From Solimonas sp964507195 (GTDB lineage Bacteria > Pseudomonadota > Gammaproteobacteria > Nevskiales > Nevskiaceae), in contig CAZDPA010000014.1 of NCBI GenBank assembly GCA_964507195.1, forward strand, positions 1 through 40,106: DNA of 40,106 bases, given 5' to 3'. Made by a program: the position numbers and the translations under genes. Shown here one piece after another: positions 35,401 to 40,106 of the stretch. Position 1 is the first letter of the stretch; the number at the start of each line of letters is the position of its first letter. The notes below the pieces were generated by a model. That model worked only from the letters and a program-made list of their open reading frames with translations. It was not told the origin of the DNA and made no database searches.

Positions 35401-35540
35401 TTGCTCAGAAAGGACGGCAATTCAGACATACGAGCGCCTGCACCCCTTGTTATAAGTTCTCCGATTCGATATCGGGCGGCCCAGTATTCCTTTCCACCTC
35501 TCGCCAGATTTCTTAGCTGAACGTCAAATTTGCTCGTCAC
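32418..35540 (-). CDS. dtcA: Detocs sensor with C-terminal GHKL (histidine-kinase) ATPase domain
   Basis: A 1040-residue protein. The last ~115 residues are a histidine-kinase-type ATPase: N-box CCEVVNNCLRYG (~938-949) and the G-rich lid GKTGLEKI (~1001-1008). A candidate phospho-acceptor is His864 in IAELHTTVVDL, within a helical stretch that could be the dimerisation domain. The preceding ~850 residues are helical and Leu/Phe-rich with no membrane segment and no domain I can name, consistent with a cytoplasmic sensor of infection, possibly a helical-repeat fold. It starts with GTG at 35540, 50 bases after the recombinase stop, so promoter placement is unclear and read-through is possible. 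Codon choice is markedly more A/T-rich than the catabolic genes. Confidence 0.85.
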   Translation of the reverse strand: MTSKFDVQLRNLARGGKEYWAARYRIGELITRGAGARMSELPSFLSNKLLCHADVTWKALAVNANDAKVLSALLFHPTPSSTYNYLELAFRYIQENSDLVCELETASQQFSDGIWSGALVDPDAAITTVSGRQSLLYFRAVAGFLASDPRRIAEKLRFSGNSNFVRSTFVRTLIYFAANNATEDALELHLSHVVRGGQNAALDSAVLRFLISDEFSKDYPLGFKCYVALLAHPYDALHILLAHFERVFAQKGELPRGDISRLEQLEGISSSRLNDLLSNANHNWPEYRDAPARISRMQSATIPTDVHDYFLRVVQTRPFHAAEHSTELLTVFDNMRSTRYPNRREFDIVMTYITIFRFTEAGRFLEALMSALYLTPRMDAVRERITVIRLISILECICPFVVGAPDCLAFLDSSEFSGLRARFADLPSACAEKALSPSIESSDRLWMHSLHLRLYEPMKSGQMTVWSRTLRQCLPLAPGYLSGVKWEWFQEVLKVVRVGPFRGNADGIFVLLWEVMETKRTDLGTLRVAVEPIAAQHGAVQSFADWLFSEFGVQAICFFQYFLSAGTLMRLKFTDNYFEALSERSVSIERYVQKFGHSDLFTEEQFHRELEQFNTELLLLQVGANQFEIAWGVLTADATVKLDDVYKSVKAFEARPEDKTELLGEAKFDFDHHFGIGVHLSCAIRAKDSPLATLVIGLIEAFMQHPSQGLESILSVRIRHLNFLRQFEQAFQNLRHQPTFPSLVRSSGCMDSIERPALQVVQDWLESRLHQKKLTKPNGVFNFVPSDAEFRDLIASSRGKTLSDVCALVFTWINGRLEENLKTIRDESLQDLRKNVLLALDSKKAIASHPELGHLIPNVIAELHTTVVDLISSLSEWFKTAAVGSDDPTSALQMELVLRGRYQTDIEQKRLAMRLRSENLSSFPIQRQKVRTIFDLCCEVVNNCLRYGTKPKVILNIVPYSEQHEDGLLFVSTQNPKLIVEENEIAGSPSDYSNPALFREGKTGLEKIAALAASVAGQPVRVKVDSRGSRYLIKVPLIVR

Positions 35541-35590
35541 TAGAAGGTCATCTCCGACACTTGAGGCTTTATGGTGATCAGCTAGACGTG

Positions 35591-36700
35591 CTACCTATCG
35601 AAAAGCGATGCGGCCTCGCTTTCGAACAACTCCCCACTTCTGTAGTACCCCATGACGGTAGCTGCTTGGCGATGCTCTGTCATTGCCATGATGTCGCCAA
35701 GCGGGACTTTCCTACGCCCGGCCTCGGTTACAAACCCCGACCGCAGGCTGTGCCCAGCCCAGTCTCCCTCAATCCCCGCCAGCGCAGCGCGCTTCTTCAC
35801 GATCGACCCGATCGAAGCAGGGGAGAGCCCGGGCCCAACCCGTTCCTTCCACAGGCGCCGAAAGATCGGGCCCTCCGTGATTTCAGCCCGCGCCAGCCAG
35901 TTGCTCAATGCCACGCCCGCAATCCCCCGAATCGGCTTATCCGGCCGAGCCGTTCTCCCATGGCCACCCGCCTGGTTCGTCTTCGACTTGTCCAGGCGGA
36001 ACAGATACGTCTCGTCATCAATCTTCCGCAGCTGATCCATCGTCGCCGCAGATACTTCCGATCGGCGCCGGCCACCACTGGACCAGGCAAAGAGGAGTAG
36101 GGCGCGATCGCGGACGCCTTCGAGGCTGCCATCGCAGGTGGCCAGCATCGCCTCGAGCGGCTCGCGCGTTGCCGCCGTCTTCTTGGTTGGTGTTTCACCG
36201 CGCTTGGCTGCTGCACGTTTGGCGCGCCCCAATAGATGCCGAACTTCCGGATCCTCACAGGGATTCAGCTGCCGGCGCAGCTGGTGCAGTTTTGAAAGCA
36301 CGTACAGCCGGTTCGTGATCGTGGCCATTTTCAAAGGCCCCAGAGCGGCTTTGAAGCCGGCTTCGACGAGCTGCGCATCGACGGCCGCCGGCAACTCGAT
36401 GACCAGGACGCCAGCCTTGAGTCGGCCGGTGTGGTCGACGATGAACTGGACAACCATCGGCACCGAAACCGGCAGCGTCAGCGGTTTTCCATATCGGGCC
36501 ATGACCCAGGCGCACCAGTAGCGCATGGCGCTGCGATAGGTCCGACGGGTGTTCTCGGATTCGCCGGCGATCAGGATTTCTTCGGCGGCGCGACGCGCTT
36601 CTTCGCCCAGCTGCGTAGGCGAGAGCGGCGGCGTGCTGGGTTTGAGCAGCGTCAGCGATGCCGCTTTTTTCGGGCGTTTTGGCAGTGTCGAAGCGGCCAT
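35591..36700 (-). CDS. tnpS: TnpS-like tyrosine recombinase
   Basis: A 369-residue phage-integrase-family recombinase. A SAM-like core-binding domain (SENTRRTYRSAMRYWCAW, ~48-65) precedes the catalytic domain, with Arg in GGRRRSEV (~211-213), Lys in DKSKTNQ, HSLR (His317, Arg320), His343 and the nucleophile tyrosine in GYYRSG (352 or 353). The pairing with a divergent KfrA-like gene matches the TnpS/TnpT resolution systems of Tn4651-type Tn3-family transposons, where they resolve cointegrates at an intervening site. No Tn3 transposase or terminal repeats are seen here. ATG 36700 has AAGGA eight bases upstream; 17 more residues to 36751 are possible. It may also be the integrase of the Detocs module. 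Confidence 0.8.
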   Translation of the reverse strand: MAASTLPKRPKKAASLTLLKPSTPPLSPTQLGEEARRAAEEILIAGESENTRRTYRSAMRYWCAWVMARYGKPLTLPVSVPMVVQFIVDHTGRLKAGVLVIELPAAVDAQLVEAGFKAALGPLKMATITNRLYVLSKLHQLRRQLNPCEDPEVRHLLGRAKRAAAKRGETPTKKTAATREPLEAMLATCDGSLEGVRDRALLLFAWSSGGRRRSEVSAATMDQLRKIDDETYLFRLDKSKTNQAGGHGRTARPDKPIRGIAGVALSNWLARAEITEGPIFRRLWKERVGPGLSPASIGSIVKKRAALAGIEGDWAGHSLRSGFVTEAGRRKVPLGDIMAMTEHRQAATVMGYYRSGELFESEAASLFDR

Positions 36701-36824
36701 AGATCGCGTCCTTATGCTATGTATGCTGTAATAAATATCATAGAAATACATCTGTAGTCACGATAAGCATCACTTATCGCCGGGACAAAAGGGAAGTGTT
36801 GGTTTTGAAAGTACGGAGAAGCTC
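36701..36824. promoter_or_regulatory. divergent promoter and candidate recombination (rst-like) site
   Basis: This A/T-rich intergenic interval between the divergent tnpS- and tnpT-like genes contains several symmetric elements. ATGTAT (36719-36724) faces ATACAT (36746-36751), and CGATAAG-CATCA-CTTATCG (36761-36779) is a perfect 7-bp inverted repeat with a five-base centre, the size of a tyrosine-recombinase core. The right arm begins the stretch 36771-36795 that resembles 29471-29496. Position matches the resolution site of Tn4651-type elements. It must also hold both promoters. Confidence 0.6.
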
Positions 36825-37676
36825 ATGGCGGCTGGTGTAACTGAAAGCGATGTCCACGCTGCTGCAGACGCCATCGTTGCGCGTCGCGAACGTCCAACGA
36901 TCGAGCGGATTCGAGCTGAGCTCGGCCGCGGCTCACCCAATACGGTGAATCGGCACCTCGACTCCTGGTGGGCGGCGTTGTCCGGGCGATTGGGTGGCCA
37001 AGTGCCAGAGGTCGATGGAATGCCGCCGGAGATCGTCGAGCTGGCCGCGAAGATCTGGAGGCAGGTGCTGCCGAAGGCGACCCAGGCGGCTTCAGAGCAG
37101 CTGGCCCAGGCTCAGGGTGGACTGGTCGAGCGTGAAAAGGCCCTCGAAATCCAGGCCAGACAGCTGGGTTCGGACCAGGCGGCCTTTGCGGCCAGCCGTG
37201 TGGCCCTAGATCATCGAATCGGCGAGCTCGAGGCCGCGCTTAAGGCCAGCCAGGGGTCAAACCAGGAATTGCGACAGCGTGTCGGTGATCAGACTCAAGA
37301 ACTGAAAGCTGCTGGGCAGGAAATACAGCTCCTGACCAAGGCCGCCGCCAAGGCTGAAACGGCACACGCCAATGAGGTTGGACGGCTGTCGGAGCGCCTG
37401 GCCGGTAACGAGAAGCGGCTGATGGATCGGCTGACTGGGGAGATTGAGGGCCGGCAGAAGGACCGCTCGGTCGCTGAGAAGCAGATTCGGCGGCTCGAGG
37501 AACAATTGAAAGCGAGCCAGGCGCAGTTGCTGGCCCATTCGTCAGCGACGATTGAAGCTCAGGCTGGGGTTCGGTCGGAGCTGGATTCGCTCAGAAAGGC
37601 AGTCACTGGATCGAAAACCCGGAGCCGTCTCGGGAATGCCACTAAGCGATCGACTCTGACGCGGGCTTCGCGGTAA
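36825..37676 (+). CDS. tnpT: TnpT-like DNA-binding coiled-coil protein (KfrA N-terminal domain)
   Basis: A 283-residue protein. The N-terminal ~100 residues match the KfrA_N DNA-binding domain (VTESDVHAAADAIVARRERP, then GRGSPNTVNRHLDSWWA), followed by a long coiled coil from ~100 to 265 rich in Gln, Glu, Lys and Ala, and a basic tail. In Tn4651 the equivalent TnpT binds the resolution site and stimulates TnpS. CGGAGAA precedes the ATG. It is divergent from the recombinase with 124 bases between. A plasmid-type KfrA repressor is the alternative, but the pairing favours TnpT. Confidence 0.8.
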   Translation: MAAGVTESDVHAAADAIVARRERPTIERIRAELGRGSPNTVNRHLDSWWAALSGRLGGQVPEVDGMPPEIVELAAKIWRQVLPKATQAASEQLAQAQGGLVEREKALEIQARQLGSDQAAFAASRVALDHRIGELEAALKASQGSNQELRQRVGDQTQELKAAGQEIQLLTKAAAKAETAHANEVGRLSERLAGNEKRLMDRLTGEIEGRQKDRSVAEKQIRRLEEQLKASQAQLLAHSSATIEAQAGVRSELDSLRKAVTGSKTRSRLGNATKRSTLTRASR

Positions 37677-38158
37677 TCGTTGGCTACCGACGCCTCAAGA
37701 AATCTGGCCCGCGGTCGGTAGCTACGCGTTTGGGCGTCGCCGTATTCAACTGCTTGCAGCCGACCGTGTAAGAGACGATGTAACGGCTTAATGGGTCGAT
37801 ATTAAGTAAGTTTCTTCGAATGTCTTACTCATCCTCGATGGCGCCAAGTAGTGAACCTCCTGCGGAGGTTCATCGCAGTTGCCATAGAAGTCAATAAATC
37901 AAAAGTTGCTGCCGTAATTCCATTAAGCCACAAGCAGCTGTCGGTATTTGGTTAACGAGCAAATGTAGATGTCGGTTTCTAACGAACGTCGAGATGTAGA
38001 TGTCGCTTTTTTTCAACGACAGGAACTGATGGTCAAAGGCATCTACTTCCGAGTCGCCACAACTGCCGCGCTCTTCATGGCAGTGCTAATTGCGAAATGG
38101 CAGGCTTTAAGCCGAATCGAACACGATAGTCGCTTGGGCCCAGCTGGTGATATCTTAT
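37677..38158. other. A/T-rich stretch without a gene; hairpins and short repeats
   Basis: No convincing gene. It contains a 9-bp perfect inverted repeat (GCTACCGAC 37683-37691 with GTCGGTAGC 37714-37722) soon after the tnpT-like stop, which may end its transcript. There is also a tight hairpin (TGAACCTCC-TGC-GGAGGTTCA, 37852-37872) and a 12-bp direct repeat ATGTAGATGTCG (37963-37974 and 37994-38005) with a 31-base period. A 63-codon frame starting inside the repeat is not supported by a ribosome-binding site. Confidence 0.5.
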
Positions 38159-38186
38159 AATTAACATAATATACATTATGACACTT
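38159..38186 (-). other. dif: dif-like XerCD recombination site
   Basis: Read on the minus strand, the site is AAGTGTCATAATGTATATTATGTTAATT in two parts: AAGTGTCATAA, TGTATA, TTATGTTAATT. The block CATAATGTATATTATGTTAA is identical to the core of the E. coli/Pseudomonas dif site, with 11-bp arms around a six-base centre. The XerD arm differs at one base and the outer XerC arm differs more. It is either the chromosome dimer-resolution site, placing the window at the replication terminus, or a dif copy left by an element that uses Xer for integration. Confidence 0.82.
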
Positions 38187-38245
38187 ACAGGTACCTTGAT
38201 CCGGTCAAGCCAGAAGCCTTAGTCTTCATGTTCCTGGGAGACAAA

Positions 38246-38542
38246 ATGCGCCTTGCATCAGCGTTTTACCTGCTTATCTTCATCCTGCCGCTGTCAGCGG
38301 CCGCCGGAGACAATCCGGTTCTGGATGGCGCGCAGATCAAGTGCAATAGCTACCTGCACGACACTGCTGCCTATCGCCAGTGCCGCGAAGAGACCTGGAA
38401 GCAGATGAGCATGATCTGCAACCAGCGGCGCGCAAGCCTCGATTCCGTGGGGCCCTCTGCGCGCAATCGCGCCGAGCAGCTGGCCGACAATTGGTGCGAC
38501 GCCGAACGCAAGTTCAGGCCGGACGGAAAATCCCGCCGCTGA
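38246..38542 (+). CDS. small exported protein, unknown function
   Basis: A 98-residue protein with a signal peptide (MRLASAFYLLIFILPLSAAA), giving a ~78-residue mature periplasmic product that is charged and carries four cysteines (near residues 33, 48, 58 and 83 of the precursor), enough for two disulfides. No family is recognised. The ATG at 38246 has GGGAG five bases upstream, so it is preferred over ATG 38228. It sits 60 bases to the right of the dif-like site. Confidence 0.7.
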   Translation: MRLASAFYLLIFILPLSAAAGDNPVLDGAQIKCNSYLHDTAAYRQCREETWKQMSMICNQRRASLDSVGPSARNRAEQLADNWCDAERKFRPDGKSRR

Positions 38543-38826
38543 GATCAGCGTGCCCCGACGTCGCACGGACTCCAATCAAGACGCTACTCAATGCGGCGTA
38601 ACGTACTACCGCCACGACAAGGGAACAGTGTCGTCGCTCCCCTCTCTTTTCAGGGGCTTGAGGACTGAGCTAAGGCTCTAGTTTTCCGCGCCAGATCCTG
38701 GATGCTTGAACGCTGTTCACCGTAGGGATGCTCTCGATTTTCTTTGCGAGATAGGCGGATTTTGCCTCCTCGAAGTCGCGCAGCTCGACGACTATCCGCA
38801 TCCGTCCGTTCATCAGATCGATCGCC

Positions 38827-39333
38827 GTGATTCTTGCGGAAGCGCAGAAGCTGCCGATGGCGGAGTTGACGATGCAACGTCTCGCCGATCGGCTAGACGT
38901 GAGGCGCGCTGCAGTACATCGCCACTTCTCTTCGCGCGAAGCGCTGATCGCCGCGGTCGGCGAACATGTGGTCGCGAGTTTTCAGCCTCAACCCATCGAC
39001 GCGGCGCATTGGCGCGCGTGGTTGAAGGATGCGTTTGAGCAACTGATCGCATTGCGCTGTATGGACTGCTTTTTGCGCGCCGGAGATCCACGGATCGGCA
39101 GCGTAGTCGGTAATCGACGGACAACAGAGATGCGCGGACTGATGTCCGCTTTCCAGATGGCAAATCTGCGCTCTCACCATCCTCAACGGCCTGATCGGCG
39201 ACTGTCGCTGAAGTACCAGGAGCGGGCTATCGCGAGTGGCCGCTCCTGGACAGTTCAGTGCCTTGATCGTGCGATGTCTGCAAAACCGACAGCGCTTCAA
39301 CCGGTGAGTTCGGTCGTTATGCGGCGCCGCTGA
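38827..39333 (+). pseudogene. TetR-family regulator, probably frameshifted
   Basis: The N-terminal part is a TetR HTH (MAELTMQRLADRLDVRRAAV, then HRHFSSREALIAA), which binds operator DNA. The start is a GTG at 38827 and there is no ATG upstream before a stop at 38752-38754, so the N-terminus is shorter than usual for the family. After about base 39160 the frame turns Arg/Pro/His-rich and unlike TetR. The +1 frame there instead reads ICALTILNGLIGDCR and stops at 39209-39211, just before a 10-bp hairpin. I infer one frameshift near 39145-39165. If so, the original gene ended at 39211. Confidence 0.55.
39216..39249 (+). terminator. 10-bp perfect hairpin after the inferred TetR end
   Basis: CCAGGAGCGG (39216-39225) pairs perfectly with CCGCTCCTGG (39240-39249) around a 14-base loop. 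It begins five bases after the inferred original TetR stop. There is no strong T-run, so it is a terminator or 3'-protecting structure at best. Confidence 0.4.
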
Positions 39334-39363
39334 GTTCTTAGGAGTGCTGTTCTTAGGAGTGCT
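39334..39363. repeat. perfect 2 x 15-bp tandem repeat
   Basis: GTTCTTAGGAGTGCT occurs twice head-to-tail (39334-39348, 39349-39363), directly after the TetR-frame stop. It is probably a recent slippage duplication. Confidence 0.9.
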
Positions 39364-39505
39364 GCTTTTCAAGCCATGGCAGTCGCGGCCACTTTACAGA
39401 GCCTCTGACTCAACCCACCACCAATGCTGCCGCCGCGACCGTTGTACGGCGATAGATGCCGCTCTGTAGACTACCGGCGTCCCCCAGCGGCTTTGCGAGG
39501 AGAAC

Positions 39506-40106
39506 ATGGGCGAAAGCAACGATAGCGCCGTGCAGATTCGCTACGGCGCCTGCAATCTCTGCGAGGCGATCTGCGGCCTGGAGTTCAAGGTGCAGAACAA
39601 CCGCATCATCTCGGTCCGCGGAGACGAGGCCGATCCGCTGTCCCGCGGCCACATCTGCCCGAAGGCGGTTGCACTCAAGGACCTGCACGAGGACCCGGCG
39701 CGGCTGCGTCTTCCGGTCAAGCGGGTCGGCGACGACTGGCAGCAGATCGACTGGGACGAAGCCTTCGACCTCGTCGTCGACCGTCTGCTCGCGGTTCGCG
39801 AGCGATATGGCAACAACGCGATCGCCGCATACTCCGGCAATCCGAGCGTGCACAACTACGGCAACATGACCCACTCCAGCGCGCTGCTCGGCCCGCTGAA
39901 GACACGTTCGCGGTTCTCCGCGACCTCGGTTGACCAGCTGCCGCACCAGCTCGTCGCGTACTGGATGTACGGCCATCAGCTGCTGCTGCCGATTCCAGAC
40001 ATCGACCACACGCAATATTTCCTCGTGCTCGGCGCGAATCCGCTGGCGTCGAACGGCAGCCTGATGACGGTGCCGGACTTCCGCAACCGCCTGAAGGCGC
40101 TGCAGG
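39506..40106 (+). CDS. molybdopterin-dependent oxidoreductase, N-terminal part (runs off window)
   Basis: A partial frame of 200 codons, open to the window end. Near the N-terminus Cys16-x2-Cys19-x3-Cys23 and a later Cys in GHICPKA (~52-56) form the [4Fe-4S] motif of the DMSO-reductase superfamily (formate dehydrogenase/nitrate reductase-like). It is followed by the PVKRVGDDWQQIDWDEAFD block typical of the molybdopterin-binding domain. No twin-arginine signal is seen, so the enzyme is probably cytoplasmic. The ATG at 39506 is preceded by GAGGAG. The substrate cannot be told from this part. It likely represents the conserved chromosome to the right of the accessory region. Confidence 0.88.
   Translation, partial: MGESNDSAVQIRYGACNLCEAICGLEFKVQNNRIISVRGDEADPLSRGHICPKAVALKDLHEDPARLRLPVKRVGDDWQQIDWDEAFDLVVDRLLAVRERYGNNAIAAYSGNPSVHNYGNMTHSSALLGPLKTRSRFSATSVDQLPHQLVAYWMYGHQLLLPIPDIDHTQYFLVLGANPLASNGSLMTVPDFRNRLKALQ

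Noticed and set aside
35591..37676. Complete Tn4651-type Tn3 transposon
   Set aside because: The TnpS/TnpT-like pair is present, but no Tn3 transposase and no long terminal inverted repeats were seen in the window.
37969..38160. 63-codon frame beginning inside the 12-bp direct repeat
   Set aside because: No ribosome-binding site and unconvincing composition; it is better explained by repeat-containing non-coding DNA.
38670..38813. Minus-strand frame of 47 codons starting MNGRMRIVVELRDFEEAKSA
   Set aside because: It looks somewhat protein-like and may be a gene remnant, but no family was recognised and it runs up to the TetR start region on the opposite strand.
1..40106. CRISPR arrays, tRNA or rRNA genes, or a prophage
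   Set aside because: No regularly spaced repeats, cloverleaf-like sequences, rRNA text or phage structural genes were recognised on reading both strands.

Overview
The window looks like a G+C-rich accessory region of a gammaproteobacterial chromosome. That placement is an inference from TonB-dependent receptors of the 'EEIVVTA' plug type, KshA/HsaA-type catabolic enzymes, a PA2779-family gene and a gammaproteobacterial-type dif site. No rRNA, tRNA or CRISPR array was recognised.

Layout. (1) 1-2580 is a left border of broken pieces: a PA2779-family gene, the last ~38 codons of what looks like a class II ribonucleotide reductase (nrdJ), three tiny ORFs, a truncated IS110 transposase and an IS21 istB remnant. 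(2) 2577-29065 is a long catabolic island. It holds a flavin reductase with a MarR-like tail, SDR dehydrogenases, LysR, LuxR-type and AraC regulators, and two large TonB-dependent receptors. Its core (12209-18459) encodes an amidohydrolase, a KshA-like Rieske oxygenase, an HsaA-like flavin monooxygenase, a meta-cleavage C-C hydrolase, an extradiol dioxygenase and an SDR, all in one direction, followed by an exported sulfatase. Together these could import, desulfate, hydroxylate and ring-cleave a phenolic or steroid-like substrate whose identity is not readable here. A second unit (20533-27195) couples a receptor to a DUF3604 lipoprotein, a membrane-anchored parvulin-like protein and a HupE/UreJ-type membrane protein. 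(3) 29066-29437 is a receptor gene broken by an in-frame stop and then cut off.

(4) 29469-36780 is a separate module of lower G+C. A three-gene operon matches the Detocs anti-phage architecture: a large sensor with a GHKL ATPase end (dtcA), a stand-alone receiver (dtcB) and a receiver fused to a nucleoside-phosphorylase/nucleosidase domain (dtcC). It is followed by an unrecognised two-helix membrane protein. Upstream lies a TnpS-like tyrosine recombinase divergent from a TnpT/KfrA-like coiled-coil protein. Similar short sequences at 29471-29496 and 36771-36795 may bound the module. (5) 37677-39505 is sparse: hairpins, a 12-bp direct repeat, a strong dif-like Xer site (38159-38186), a small exported protein and a probably frameshifted TetR gene. 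(6) From 39506 a molybdopterin oxidoreductase runs off the window.

The likeliest discoveries are the extra membrane gene on the Detocs operon and its recombinase-linked carriage near a dif site, the receptor/DUF3604/PPIase/HupE cassette, and the undefined meta-cleavage pathway with a sulfatase.
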